Shown here: positions 55,739-64,000 of the stretch, in pieces
Numbering within the stretch: the stretch's first letter is position 1
How the letters are laid out: every line of letters starts with the position of its first letter
Source of the DNA: Pontibacter ummariensis
GTDB taxonomy: Bacteria; Bacteroidota; Bacteroidia; Cytophagales; Hymenobacteraceae
Direction of reading: 5' to 3'
Length of the DNA: 64,000 nucleotides
Assembly: GCF_900188175.1 (NCBI RefSeq)
Contig: NZ_FZOQ01000008.1
Span: 62,001 to 126,000 of the forward strand
The notes under the pieces: generated by a model
Database searches by the model: none
What the model saw: the letters and a program-made list of their open reading frames with translations, nothing else
What the model was told of the DNA's origin: nothing
Made by a program: the position numbers and the translations under genes

Positions 55739-56548
55739 CTACATAACCGCCTGTCGGATGCGGATAAGCTTTTTCAGAAGCACTTCCAGTTGGTCCAAAG
55801 GAAGCATGTTTGCACCGTCTGATTTGGCGATGCTTGGCTGTGGGTGCGTTTCAATGAACAGACCATCAGCACCAACGGCAATAGCAGCTTTGGCAATGGT
55901 CTCGATCAGTGCTGGCTTACCGCCTGTAACCCCGGAACTCTGGTTTGGTTGCTGCAGGGAATGGGTCACATCCATCACCACGGGGGCACCCGTACTTTGC
56001 ATTTCCGGCAGGTTACGGAAATCGACCACCAGGTCAGAATACCCGAATGAGTTACCCCTGTCTGTAAGAATTACCTTCTCATTACCAGACTCCCGCACTT
56101 TGTCTACGGCAAAGCACATTGCCTGGCCAGACAGAAACTGCCCCTTCTTAATGTTAACCACTTTTCCCGTTTCAGCAGCAGCAATCAGGAGATCAGTCTG
56201 GCGGCAGAGGAAAGCGGGTATCTGCAACACGTCTACATACTCGGCGGCCATGGCAGCCTCTGCTGTTTCATGTATGTCTGTAACAGTGGGTACATCAAAT
56301 TCGCGGCTTATCTTTTGCAAGATGCGCAGGGCCTTCTCGTCTCCGATGCCTGTAAAAGAGTCTAGCCTGGAGCGGTTTGCCTTGCGGTAAGATCCCTTAA
56401 ATATCCATGGAATCTGTAAATCATCCGTTAGCTTCTTCAGACGCTGTGCAATTTGCATGGCGATTTCTTCCCCTTCAATAGCACAGGGGCCTGCCATCAG
56501 AAAAAAGTTGCCGCTATCGGTATGCTTCAGTTTTGGTATTTCAAACAT
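55739..56548 (-). CDS. kdsA: 3-deoxy-8-phosphooctulonate synthase KdsA
   Basis: A 269-residue TIM-barrel enzyme condensing phosphoenolpyruvate with D-arabinose 5-phosphate to Kdo-8-phosphate for the LPS core. It has FLMAGPCAIEGEE, FKGSYRKANRSRLDSFTG, VPTVTDIHE, LQIPAFLCRQTDLL (the Cys suggests neither class firmly), LTDRGNSFGYSDLVVD, VMDVTHSLQQP and the DGLFIETHPQP metal/active-site loop. Length is standard. It shows the organism makes Kdo-containing LPS. Preceded by a TACCTTTG -7 element at 56586-56593. Confidence 0.97.
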   Translation of the reverse strand: MFEIPKLKHTDSGNFFLMAGPCAIEGEEIAMQIAQRLKKLTDDLQIPWIFKGSYRKANRSRLDSFTGIGDEKALRILQKISREFDVPTVTDIHETAEAAMAAEYVDVLQIPAFLCRQTDLLIAAAETGKVVNIKKGQFLSGQAMCFAVDKVRESGNEKVILTDRGNSFGYSDLVVDFRNLPEMQSTGAPVVMDVTHSLQQPNQSSGVTGGKPALIETIAKAAIAVGADGLFIETHPQPSIAKSDGANMLPLDQLEVLLKKLIRIRQAVM

Positions 56549-56585
56549 GATCTTAAAAACTTCTGTTTATCGTTTTAGAGTGAAG

Positions 56586-56593
56586 CAAAGGTA
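56586..56593 (-). promoter_or_regulatory. -7 element of kdsA promoter
   Basis: Minus strand reads TACCTTTG, an exact TAnnTTTG, 38 bases before the kdsA ATG. No TTG at the expected distance. Confidence 0.5.
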
Positions 56594-56656
56594 CATAATC
56601 ATCTAAGAATACCGTCTGCTACCCTTCTATTTGTTATTGGTGCGCTATGCGCCGCA

Positions 56657-57259
56657 TCATCCCTCCAACTCATCCTTCTTCTCCAAGAGGATAAACAATT
56701 CCCTTCCCTGTCGCGGTTTTATGGAGTTGTAAGCCGTATCAAAGTGCAAAAAATTGAAGTAAGGTGCAAAGTAGGCGCTATACTCCTGCCGGTTACCTCC
56801 GAAAGGAGGGCCGGCATGGGCAAAGGTTGTATCAAACAGTAAGCCTACTAACTTACCTCCGTGCTTTAGCAACTCCGCAGACTTAGAAGCGTATTTTGGC
56901 CGCAGGGCCGGGTCTAAAGCGCAGAAAAAGGTTTGCTCCACCAATAAATCGAACGTTCCCCGCAGTTCAAAGAAATCCTGCTGTAGCAAATGATCTTTTG
57001 GGAAACCAGGAACACGTTGTGCGAAGTGTTGCAAAGGGGCCGCTGCTACATCTGCGACGAACACCTGCTTAAAGCCCTGCCAAAAGAGGTACTCTGCCTC
57101 ATAGGCATTCCCGCAACCCGGAATTAGTATGCGTAAGTTTTTTTTTTGCAGTTGATCAAAATATTCCTTCAAGGGAGTCGTTATGTCTCCGGTGTCCCAC
57201 CCCGTCTCTCCGTTCTGGTAGCGTTGCTGCCAGTAAGCAGCGTTAAATTCTTGAACCAT
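56657..57259 (-). CDS. TPMT-type SAM-dependent methyltransferase
   Basis: About 200 residues from the ATG at 57259 (MVQEFNAAYWQQRYQNG); the ATG at 57280 is an alternative. The motifs are ETGWDTGDITTPLKEYF, LRILIPGCGNAYEAEYLFWQG (SAM motif I), VFVADVAAAPLQHFAQ, FDLLVEQTFFCALDP and the GGKLVGLLFD strand, which place it with the thiopurine/halide methyltransferase-like (TPMT) family that often methylates thiol or halide substrates. The actual substrate is unknown. It is divergent from the coiled-coil membrane protein gene. Confidence 0.85.
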   Translation of the reverse strand: MVQEFNAAYWQQRYQNGETGWDTGDITTPLKEYFDQLQKKNLRILIPGCGNAYEAEYLFWQGFKQVFVADVAAAPLQHFAQRVPGFPKDHLLQQDFFELRGTFDLLVEQTFFCALDPALRPKYASKSAELLKHGGKLVGLLFDTTFAHAGPPFGGNRQEYSAYFAPYFNFLHFDTAYNSIKPRQGRELFILLEKKDELEG

Positions 57260-57286
57260 ACTTATCGTATAATAAAGCAAAAGTTT

Positions 57287-57294
57287 TATATTTG
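57287..57294 (+). promoter_or_regulatory. -7 element of the coiled-coil membrane protein gene
   Basis: TATATTTG, an exact TAnnTTTG, 71 bases before the ATG at 57365. The -33 element is unclear. Confidence 0.5.
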
Positions 57295-57364
57295 ATATAG
57301 CACTTCGTGTGTTAAAAAAAGCTACTACTTATCAAGTAAAGCAAAAACAAATAAGCAATAACCT

Positions 57365-58306
57365 ATGCCAGCGAATTCTCCTGAAACCCGAAGCAACCGG
57401 AAACTGTTAATTGGCGGCCTGCTGGTTGTCCTGATCAGTATAAACGGCATTCTGATATACATGAACTATCAGAAGAAAGAGAAAACCGAGGAGCAAGCCG
57501 AGATCATCCGGGTAAAAAACAGTGAACTCGAAAACCAGATAAAAGTATACGAGGCCCTGAAGGCTGACTTTGAGCGACAAAGCCAAGAACTGCAGGCCAT
57601 GGGCTTGGAAAACGACTCGCTTGAGACAAGAATAATGGCCATTGCGGCTGATCTGGAAGAGCTGCGTGGTTTCAGAAAGAGAAGCTACAGCCTGGCAGAC
57701 CAGCGCCGTTTCCGTGACAGAGCCTCCGCCTTTGAGAAGCAATTGAAAGACAAGGACCTGGAAATTGCACAGCTGAAGCAAGACAATGAAGTGCTGTTTA
57801 CTGAAAACACGGACCTGAAGACAACCCAAAATCGCCTGACAGACAGCCTGACTACCGTAAAAGCGACAAACGCCACCTTAACGGATAAAGTAAGACTAGC
57901 TTCGCGCCTGGAAGCACAAAGCCTGAATGTAAATGTAGTGAACCAGCGCGGAAAGGAAAAGGAAGACAAAGACAATGAGTTCCGTGCGAAGCGTGTAGAC
58001 AAAATCCGGGTTGCCTTTAAGCTGGCGCCAAACGACGTTGCTGCAAAAGAACCAAAAACGGTATACATGCGCCTGATCGAGCCTGACGGAGCTGCCCTGT
58101 ATAACCTGTCCACAGGGTCTGGATCTTTTGAGATAGACGGGGAAAACATGTATTACACGGCTAAACGAGATTTCGTATTCGACAACACACAACAGCAGTT
58201 AAGCTTTTTGTATGATAAAAATGCTGCTTACAAAGAGGGCAAGCACATCGTGGAACTTTATGCGGATGGCTTCCTGATCGGTAAAACCGACTTTGTACTG
58301 AAGTAA
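57365..58306 (+). CDS. Membrane-anchored coiled-coil protein (313 aa), unknown
   Basis: A single transmembrane helix near the N-terminus (about residues 13-33) is followed by a long coiled coil (about 36-190, heptads in EKTEEQAEIIRVKNSELENQ and KQLKDKDLEIAQLKQDNEV). A basic segment leads to a C-terminal beta domain (about 208-313) with KIRVAFKLAPNDV, KTVYMRLIEPDGAALYNL, SFEIDGENMYYTAKRD and GKHIVELYADGFLIG. The long coil would place the globular domain well away from the membrane in the periplasm. No family was named with confidence. Terminator at 58317-58361. Confidence 0.75.
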   Translation: MPANSPETRSNRKLLIGGLLVVLISINGILIYMNYQKKEKTEEQAEIIRVKNSELENQIKVYEALKADFERQSQELQAMGLENDSLETRIMAIAADLEELRGFRKRSYSLADQRRFRDRASAFEKQLKDKDLEIAQLKQDNEVLFTENTDLKTTQNRLTDSLTTVKATNATLTDKVRLASRLEAQSLNVNVVNQRGKEKEDKDNEFRAKRVDKIRVAFKLAPNDVAAKEPKTVYMRLIEPDGAALYNLSTGSGSFEIDGENMYYTAKRDFVFDNTQQQLSFLYDKNAAYKEGKHIVELYADGFLIGKTDFVLK

Positions 58307-58316
58307 AATTCGTATT

Positions 58317-58361
58317 AAAGCAAAAGAGCCTCTACCTCACCGGTAGAGGCTCTTTTGCTTT
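58317..58361 (+). terminator. Terminator of the coiled-coil protein gene
   Basis: Perfect 20-bp stem aaagcaaaagagcctctacc/ggtagaggctcttttgcttt with a 5-base loop. Confidence 0.92.
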
Positions 58362-58472
58362 AGGGCTCCCTGCTAAGCTCGTTTGCCTGTTACACGGGTT
58401 AGCGCGATAAGTTGTTCCTGCATCAGATTTCAGCCTTGTTCGGTTACTCTCCAGTAGTCCGGCCCTGGGCCT

Positions 58473-58500
58473 AAAAAAGGCCCCTGCTGCTGCAGGGGCT
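58473..58500 (-). terminator. cphA terminator
   Basis: 8-bp stem gcccctgc/gcaggggc with a 4-base loop; the minus strand continues into ccttttttag. Confidence 0.8.
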
Positions 58501-58545
58501 TTAGTCTATCGTTCACATGTATTAGCTCTAGTCAAGGTTGGAATC

Positions 58546-61173
58546 TTAATCAACAAGTACTTTTCTGTCCTGAATCACTTTAAAACTCTCCACCATCTTC
58601 ACGGCCTCCTGTACATCTTCTGTAAAGATGGCGACAATTGCCCCTTGGGGGGCATGCTCCAGTGCATAGGCAATGGCCCGCATTTCCTGCGGGATGAGTT
58701 GCACAGGCTTTTCAGGTGCCGTGTCTTTTATCCCTTGCATGATAGGGCCTACAATTTCTTCAGCCGTTTTGCCTCGTAAATCCGAATCGAGCCGTACGAT
58801 GATCTCATCGAATATCCCGGCGGACACTTTCCCGATCTCATAGAAGTCCTCCTGTCTTCTGTCACCGACTCCGGCCACTACGCCTATTTTCTTCGTCACC
58901 TCCAACTCCGACATAAAGCCGCCAATAGCCTTCAAGCTTCCTGCGTTATGGGCATAATCTACCAGCACTTCAAACTGCGGAAACTGAAAAACATTCATAC
59001 GGCCTGGCGTTTTACTAGGCGACGGGATAAAGGTGCGAAGCGCTGTTTTGATGTCCTGTATCTCTATATGGGAGATATATCCAGCCAACACAGCCGCCAG
59101 CGTATTTTCTATGTTGAACCGGGCTTTCCCCCCAAAAGTGATCGGAACATCCGCCACCCTGTCTATGCGAATCTTATAACTATTTTTAAATATGGAAATA
59201 TATCCGTTCTCAAACACGGCCGCCAGCCCTCCTTTTGCAATGTGCTTCAGAATGCGCGGATTTTCCTCGTCCATGCTAAAGAAAGCAACCTTACAGGAAA
59301 GCTCGTCGGCCATAGCGTATACCAAGTCATCATCCGCATTCAAAATGGCATACCCGTCCTTGCTCACGCTTTTCGGAATAACGGCTTTTACCTTTGCCAA
59401 CTCCTCTAAGGTATGAATGTCCCGCAGCCCCAGGTGGTCTGCACTCACGTTGGTAACTATGCCTATGTCACACTGCTCAAAGCCCAGCCCGGAGCGCAAT
59501 AGCCCCCCTCTGGCGCACTCCAGCACAGCAAAGTTTACAGTGGGGTCTTTTAGCACGAATTCGGTACTATAGGAGCCGGTTGTGTCTCCTTTTTCCAGCA
59601 ACTTATCTTGTATGTAGATGCCGTCTGTCGTAGTGTAGCCAACCTTGTAGCCCTTGTGCTTGACTATATGGGCAATAAGGCGGGTAGTTGTTGTTTTGCC
59701 ATTTGTACCGGAGATGGCAATAATCGGTATTCTGGCCGGCTTCCCGTGTGGGAATAGCATGTCTAACACGGGCTCTGCCACGTTGCGGGGCAAGCCATAG
59801 GTTGGCGAAATGTGCATTCTGAAACCTGGGGCCGCATTTACTTCCAGCACCGCCCCCCGCGTCTCATTCAATGGAATGGCAATGTCCGTCGTCATCACAT
59901 CTATTCCGCAGATATCTATCCCCACCAGGCCGGCAATTCGCTCGGCCATGAGCACATTGTACGGATCCACCAGGTCTGTTACGTCTGTTGCCGTTCCTCC
60001 CGTACTGATGTTGGCCGTACTTTTTAAGTAAAGCACTTCCCCTGCAGGTAACACAGACTTTGTCGTAAGGTTTCTTGTCTTTAGGATGTTGCGGGTGTGC
60101 CTGTCGACTTTGATCTGTGTTAAGACCTTCTCATGCCCAATGCCCCGCCGGGGGTCCTTGTTTTCCTTGTCGATAAGCTGCCTGATCGTGGAAGTTCCGT
60201 CTCCGGTTACCATAGCCGGTGTTCGTTTTGCGGCCGCTACAAACTTTCCATTGATGACCAGTAAGCGAAAGTCAGAGCCTTCTATGAACTGCTCCACCAT
60301 CACCCCCTGGGAGTACTTGCGCGCCTCCACAAAAGCCTTCTGCGCCTCTTTCAGGTTCCCTACCCCGATAGTGGCCCCTTTGCCATGGTTGCCATCCAAG
60401 GGCTTTATTACCAAAGGATGCCCCAGCCAATTATTCGCTTTCTTTAGCTCTTCCTGCGAGTACACCGTGGCACCTTTCGGCACTGGCACCCCTGCGTCGG
60501 CTAAGATGTCTTTCGTGGCTTTTTTATCGCCTGCTATCTCGACAGCAAAGCAAGCCGTTTTACAGGTCATCGTCGCCTGTATGCGCTTTTGGTTCACGCC
60601 ATACCCCAGTTGTATGAGAGAATGGCCATTTAAGCGGATATAAGGAATGCCTCTGCTCTGTGCCTCTGAAATAATAGAGTAGGTACTAGGCCCAAAGTAC
60701 TGGTCCTCGCGTATGTCATGGAGCCTCTTGATGTCGTCCTGCAGCCTGTACTTCTCGCCATGTCGCAAGGCCTTCGTAATACGCAGTGCAGCATAGGCCG
60801 CATGCTCTCCTGCCCGCTCTTCTTGGTACGAGAACACGACAATCATCTGCCCCTCCTCGTGCGCAGGGTAACAGCGCCCATAGCCACACTCCATGCCTGC
60901 CATGGTTTGCAGCTCCAGGGCGACGTGTTGAACCACATGGCCAAAAGTGGTGCCCTCTTCCACTGTTTTAAAGAAACCACCTTCTACCCCCTCGGCAGAG
61001 CGGTGGCTCTGCATGCCAGGGAACATCTTCTTCAGTCGGGAAAGAAAATGAGGAACTTCATGGGTGAGCTTTTGACTAAGATCCCCCATTTCTAGCTTGA
61101 TGACGATGATCTTAGGATGCTTTATTGACCAATAGTTTGGCCCGCGCATGACGCGCAAATCAATGATATTCAT
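58546..61173 (-). CDS. cphA: Cyanophycin synthetase CphA
   Basis: An 875-residue ligase of full CphA length that builds the Asp-Arg polymer cyanophycin from aspartate, arginine and ATP. The N-terminal domain (about 1-160, with HVVQHVALELQTMAGMECGYGR) is followed by an ATP-grasp domain (about 215-480, LVIKPLDGNHGKGATIG and VLEVNAAPGFRMH) and a Mur-ligase-like domain (about 485-875, P-loop ISGTNGKTTTTRL near 487, then VLECARGGLLRSGL and VDYAHNAGSLKAIGG). All three parts look intact. No cyanophycinase (cphB) gene is in the window. A related dipeptide ligase role is possible but less likely given the length. Confidence 0.93.
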   Translation of the reverse strand: MNIIDLRVMRGPNYWSIKHPKIIVIKLEMGDLSQKLTHEVPHFLSRLKKMFPGMQSHRSAEGVEGGFFKTVEEGTTFGHVVQHVALELQTMAGMECGYGRCYPAHEEGQMIVVFSYQEERAGEHAAYAALRITKALRHGEKYRLQDDIKRLHDIREDQYFGPSTYSIISEAQSRGIPYIRLNGHSLIQLGYGVNQKRIQATMTCKTACFAVEIAGDKKATKDILADAGVPVPKGATVYSQEELKKANNWLGHPLVIKPLDGNHGKGATIGVGNLKEAQKAFVEARKYSQGVMVEQFIEGSDFRLLVINGKFVAAAKRTPAMVTGDGTSTIRQLIDKENKDPRRGIGHEKVLTQIKVDRHTRNILKTRNLTTKSVLPAGEVLYLKSTANISTGGTATDVTDLVDPYNVLMAERIAGLVGIDICGIDVMTTDIAIPLNETRGAVLEVNAAPGFRMHISPTYGLPRNVAEPVLDMLFPHGKPARIPIIAISGTNGKTTTTRLIAHIVKHKGYKVGYTTTDGIYIQDKLLEKGDTTGSYSTEFVLKDPTVNFAVLECARGGLLRSGLGFEQCDIGIVTNVSADHLGLRDIHTLEELAKVKAVIPKSVSKDGYAILNADDDLVYAMADELSCKVAFFSMDEENPRILKHIAKGGLAAVFENGYISIFKNSYKIRIDRVADVPITFGGKARFNIENTLAAVLAGYISHIEIQDIKTALRTFIPSPSKTPGRMNVFQFPQFEVLVDYAHNAGSLKAIGGFMSELEVTKKIGVVAGVGDRRQEDFYEIGKVSAGIFDEIIVRLDSDLRGKTAEEIVGPIMQGIKDTAPEKPVQLIPQEMRAIAYALEHAPQGAIVAIFTEDVQEAVKMVESFKVIQDRKVLVD

Positions 61174-61502
61174 GCGTTAGGTATGCTGCGTAGCAATTCG
61201 TTCGTTCTCTCGATTAGCATTTACTGCAGTAGTGCATTGCAAAACATCTCTTGTTTTTAACACTTGCAGGTCCGCAGTGCTGCACTGTGCCTGCTTCGTG
61301 TTCTATGCTTTACTGTTACAGATCTTCCACTGAGTGTATAAGATCCTCTCCTTTTGATTGCCGTTTAGTTGAGTACGGCAATACGGATTAAAAGATTAAG
61401 CGAAACCCGTAAATGTTGCTGAATTTAGATACTGTACTGAAGCACTCCTCAGCACCCCTAAAACGAATAAACTAGAAAGGCCAAGCAAAAGAACAGGGCG
61501 CG
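61174..61502. other. Upstream region of cphA, no gene seen
   Basis: About 330 bases between the cphA start and the tRNA-Cys terminator. No CAAAnnTA (reverse -7) element was found in it, so the cphA promoter is not identified. No ORF or strong hairpin is evident. Confidence 0.5.
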
Positions 61503-61540
61503 CTAAAAAAGAAAAACCCCGCTAAATTTTAGCGGGGTTT
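61503..61540 (-). terminator. tRNA-Cys terminator
   Basis: Perfect stem aaaccccgct/agcggggttt with an A/T loop. The minus strand then reads tttctttttta. Confidence 0.85.
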
Positions 61541-61542
61541 AG

Positions 61543-61613
61543 AGGTAACGAGCGGATTCGAACCGCTGTAGCAGCTTTTGCAGAGCTGAGCCTAGCCACT
61601 CGGCCACGTTACC
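61543..61613 (-). tRNA. tRNA-Cys (GCA)
   Basis: A 71-nt cloverleaf: acceptor GGTAACG/CGTTACC, D arm GCCG...GGC, anticodon arm CAGCT-CTGCAAA-AGCTG with anticodon GCA, and T arm AGCGG-TTCGAAT-CCGCT. The discriminator base is U, the Cys identity element. The 3' CCA is not encoded, so it must be added post-transcriptionally. It has its own promoter and terminator. Confidence 0.96.
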
Positions 61614-61633
61614 GTGTTGTTCGATTGGGAGTG

Positions 61634-61664
61634 CAAATATAAACAGAGAATAATACTTGTCAAA
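61634..61664 (-). promoter_or_regulatory. tRNA-Cys promoter, full consensus
   Basis: Minus strand reads TTTG (61664-61661), 19-base spacer, TATATTTG (61641-61634): an exact match to both consensus elements, ending 20 bases from the tRNA 5' end. The best promoter in the window. Confidence 0.85.
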
Positions 61665-61810
61665 CTCTAGCCCGATGATTTTTTGCAGCAAAACGAAAGT
61701 TATTGCTAACAGGCTGGGAATGTAGATGCTAGCCCCTAAACTTTTTTCCTGTCAGTGTTTCCTAGAATTGCGCGCACCGCTTACTTGCAGAGGCAGACCT
61801 GCCTAAACAA

Positions 61811-61838
61811 AAAAGGTCCGGATTTCTCCGGACCTTTT
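61811..61838. terminator. rpsA terminator
   Basis: Perfect 11-bp stem aaaaggtccgg/ccggacctttt with a 6-base loop, just after the rpsA stop. Confidence 0.9.
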
Positions 61839-61858
61839 CATATGATTACAAGCTTAAA

Positions 61859-63751
61859 TTAAGCGTTGTTCTCTTCTTCAGCAGACTCGTCGTTGTTGTC
61901 AGCGTCTTTTGCTTTTTTAGCAGCAGCAGCTTCCAGCTTCTTCACGCCAGCTTCTTTCTCATTCTCGAGCATTTGCTCTTTCAGGGCAGAAAGGGCATCC
62001 AGGTCACCCAATGTTGAGCGGTCAGCCTCTTTCTGAACTTTAGGAGCTTTTGCCTCTTTCTTCTCGCCTCCACCAGTAGCAGTAGTCTTCTTCGTAGCTC
62101 TTGCAGCTCTTGCAGACTCTACTTCTGAATGTGTAGCCGTGTGAGAAAGAATGATCTTACGATCTTCTTTCGAGAACTCAGTTACTCTGAAGTCTAAGCT
62201 CTCGCCAGCCTCTACCTGAGAACCGTCTTCTTTCTGAAGACCTTTCGGGAAAGAGAAACCTTCGATGCCGTATGGTAACTCCAGGGTAGCGCCCCTGTCT
62301 GATTTCTCAAGCACTGTAGCTCTGTGTACAGAACCGATGTTGAACACAGACTCGAACGTATCCCAAGGGTTCTCCTCCAGTTGCTTATGACCTAAGGCAA
62401 GTCTTCTGTTTGGAACATCCAGTTCCAGAACAACTACGTCCAGGTTTTCACCAACTTTCACGAACTCAGATGGGTGCTTGATCTTCTTTGTCCAAGACAG
62501 GTCAGATACGTGTACCAGGCCGTCAACACCTTCTTCCAGCTCCAGGAACAGACCGAAGTTCGTCAGGTTACGAACTACGCCAGTGTGCTTGGTGCCTACT
62601 GCATATTTCGTTAACACGTCTTCTTTTGTCCATGGATCTTCTGTAAGCTGCTTAATGCCCAGAGACATCTTGCGCTCTTCGCGGTCCAGTGTCAATACAA
62701 CAGCCTCAACCTCGTCGCCCTGCTTGATGAAGTCCTGTGGGTTACGCAGGTGCTGTGACCATGACATTTCAGAAACGTGGATCAGACCCTCAACGCCTGG
62801 CATCAGCTCCAGGAACGCGCCGTAGTCTGCTACGTTTACAATCTTGCCTTGAACTCTAGAGCCAACCTCAATCTCAGCAGGAAGTGCATCCCATGGGTGC
62901 GGCGTAAGCTGCTTCATGCCAAGTGAAATACGCTTCTTGTCTTCGTCGAAGTCAAGCACTACCACGTTCACCTTCTGATCAAGCTGCAATACTTCCTCTG
63001 GGTGGTTGATACGGCCCCATGAAATATCTGTAATGTGAAGCAGACCATCTACGCCACCAAGGTCGATGAACACACCGAAGTTTGTCATGTTCTTGATAAC
63101 GCCCTCCAGAACCTGGCCTTTTTCCAGGTTGTTCAGGATAGCGGCACGCTGCTGCTCCAGGTCTTTCTCGATAAGTACCTTGTGCGATACGACCACGTTG
63201 TCGAAAGCGGCGTTGATTTTCACAACTTTCACTTCCATCTTCTTACCTACAAACACGTCGAAGTCACGGATCGGCTTCACGTCGATTTGAGAACCTGGCA
63301 AGAAGGCTTCCACACCGTGGATGTCCATGATCAGACCACCTTTTGTTCTTCTCTTCACAACGCCGTCAAGCACATTGTCGTTCTCAAGCGCGTCGTAGAT
63401 CTTAGCCCAGGCGCTAACGATCTTCGCCTTCTTGCGAGACAAGATTAGCTGACCGTTCGGGTCTTCCTGGTCTTCGATAAATACTTCTACCTGGTCACCA
63501 GGCTTCAGGTCAGGAAGATCCCTGAATTCTGAAACAGGCACCAAGCCATCAGATTTGAAACCGATGTTCAGGATCACGTCACGATCAGTGATGCCAACCA
63601 CAGTTCCGGTAACAACCTCCTGCTCCTGTACGGTAGTCAGGGTGTCGTCATACATTTTTTCCATTTCGGCTTTCTCAGCTTTGCTGTAACCTGCGCCGAA
63701 ACCCTGAGACTCAAACTTGTCCCAGTCAAAATTTTCTGGAGAATTACTCAT
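61859..63751 (-). CDS. rpsA: 30S ribosomal protein S1
   Basis: About 630 residues from the ATG at 63751 (MSNSPENFDWDKFES); in-frame ATGs at 63772 and 63778 are less likely. Six S1 (OB-fold) RNA-binding domains occupy roughly residues 50-540, with repeated GVFIDLGGVDGLLHITDISW-like blocks. A lysine/alanine- and glutamate-rich disordered tail (about 560-630) follows. S1 binds mRNA and unfolds it on the 30S subunit. In a phylum with little Shine-Dalgarno use, S1 is probably central to initiation. The leader is structured (63777-63851). Confidence 0.96.
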   Translation of the reverse strand: MSNSPENFDWDKFESQGFGAGYSKAEKAEMEKMYDDTLTTVQEQEVVTGTVVGITDRDVILNIGFKSDGLVPVSEFRDLPDLKPGDQVEVFIEDQEDPNGQLILSRKKAKIVSAWAKIYDALENDNVLDGVVKRRTKGGLIMDIHGVEAFLPGSQIDVKPIRDFDVFVGKKMEVKVVKINAAFDNVVVSHKVLIEKDLEQQRAAILNNLEKGQVLEGVIKNMTNFGVFIDLGGVDGLLHITDISWGRINHPEEVLQLDQKVNVVVLDFDEDKKRISLGMKQLTPHPWDALPAEIEVGSRVQGKIVNVADYGAFLELMPGVEGLIHVSEMSWSQHLRNPQDFIKQGDEVEAVVLTLDREERKMSLGIKQLTEDPWTKEDVLTKYAVGTKHTGVVRNLTNFGLFLELEEGVDGLVHVSDLSWTKKIKHPSEFVKVGENLDVVVLELDVPNRRLALGHKQLEENPWDTFESVFNIGSVHRATVLEKSDRGATLELPYGIEGFSFPKGLQKEDGSQVEAGESLDFRVTEFSKEDRKIILSHTATHSEVESARAARATKKTTATGGGEKKEAKAPKVQKEADRSTLGDLDALSALKEQMLENEKEAGVKKLEAAAAKKAKDADNNDESAEEENNA

Positions 63752-63776
63752 AAAAGTTATTAGCTCTTGCATAGCC

Positions 63777-63851
63777 ACCGGCTTAGAGCTATCAGCCGGT
63801 TTGGTTTAATTTGACATTTCCCGGACAAACCGGACTCATTCACCCGAATGA
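63777..63851 (-). promoter_or_regulatory. Structured 5' leader of rpsA, possible autoregulatory element
   Basis: Between promoter and ATG lie three inverted repeats: accggct/agccggt (63777-63783 with 63794-63800), ccgg/ccgg (63821-63833) and tcattc/gaatga (63836-63841 with 63846-63851). The last begins about at the predicted transcript start. In E. coli, S1 represses its own translation through leader structure; a similar role is inferred here. Confidence 0.4.
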
Positions 63852-63855
63852 ACTG

Positions 63856-63884
63856 CAAAAGTAACAAAAAAACCTATAAAACAA
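63856..63884 (-). promoter_or_regulatory. rpsA promoter
   Basis: Minus strand reads TTG (63884-63882), an 18-base spacer, then TACTTTTG (63863-63856), an exact -7 match. Predicted leader about 97 bases. Upstream to base 64000 I see no gene. Confidence 0.72.
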
Positions 63885-64000
63885 TTTATTAACTGGTTTT
63901 TACAGGCTATGCTTTTTGTAAAAGTGCCTGAGTTTCTGGTCGAGTCTTCTCAACCACAAGTAAAGAGAGCTGCAAACAGGGCTCTAAAAGGCGAATCCAT

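Overview
The window is a chromosomal segment of a Bacteroidota bacterium, most likely of the order Cytophagales (Hymenobacteraceae, Pontibacter-like); the genus is an inference. The supporting evidence is a protein with a gliding-motility-type C-terminal sorting domain, families typical of the phylum (DUF5683, DUF4920, DUF6438, DUF2147, the DUF4953/5117-type zinc metalloprotease), the gene order parA-parB-DUF5683-dapB-lepB, and promoters of the Bacteroidota type (TTTG, 19-21 bases, TAnnTTTG) in place of the -35/-10 type. Coding density is high, and almost every transcription unit ends in a strong hairpin with a T tract. I see no prophage, insertion sequence, CRISPR array or rRNA operon. Region by region: 1-7.1 kb holds folD (cut by the window edge), lepA, a PAS-LuxR regulator and icmF, a fused B12-dependent acyl-CoA mutase. 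7.1-16 kb holds two tiny membrane-type proteins, an FMN glutamate-synthase-like oxidoreductase, an FKBP isomerase, a Glu/Leu/Phe/Val dehydrogenase, an M61 peptidase and three diverged paralogues of a small STAS-like family. 16-24 kb holds an NlpC/P60 hydrolase, small membrane and secreted proteins, a GreA/GreB-like protein, a large T9SS-type surface protein and a lone cytochrome-oxidase subunit III. 24-37 kb holds ligA, a LytS/LytTR two-component pair, dapA, a large zinc metalloprotease, an outer-membrane barrel, pyrG and yidC. 37-46 kb holds lipoproteins, two DUF2382 stress-type proteins and the UPF0173-parA-parB-DUF5683-dapB-lepB operon. 46-58 kb holds arsC, the leuACDB operon, ung, apaG, two methyltransferases, kdsA and a coiled-coil membrane protein. 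58-64 kb holds cyanophycin synthetase, tRNA-Cys and rpsA with a structured leader. Most genes are housekeeping: lysine/diaminopimelate (dapA, dapB), leucine (leuABCD), LPS Kdo (kdsA), pyrimidine (pyrG), membrane-protein and signal-peptide handling (yidC, lepB), DNA repair and replication (ligA, ung) and chromosome segregation (parAB). A nitrogen-storage and glutamate theme (glutamate-type dehydrogenase, FMN glutamate-synthase domain, cphA) also runs through it. The best candidate for something undescribed is the 627-base gap at 17176-17802. It holds, on the minus strand, a promoter, several stable hairpins, a possible pseudoknot and a T-tailed terminator that together define an RNA of about 315 nt. 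That RNA carries a 12-base perfect complement to the 16S rRNA 3' end as generally known for this phylum, placed just ahead of a 22-codon ORF. This is notable because the phylum largely does without Shine-Dalgarno pairing.
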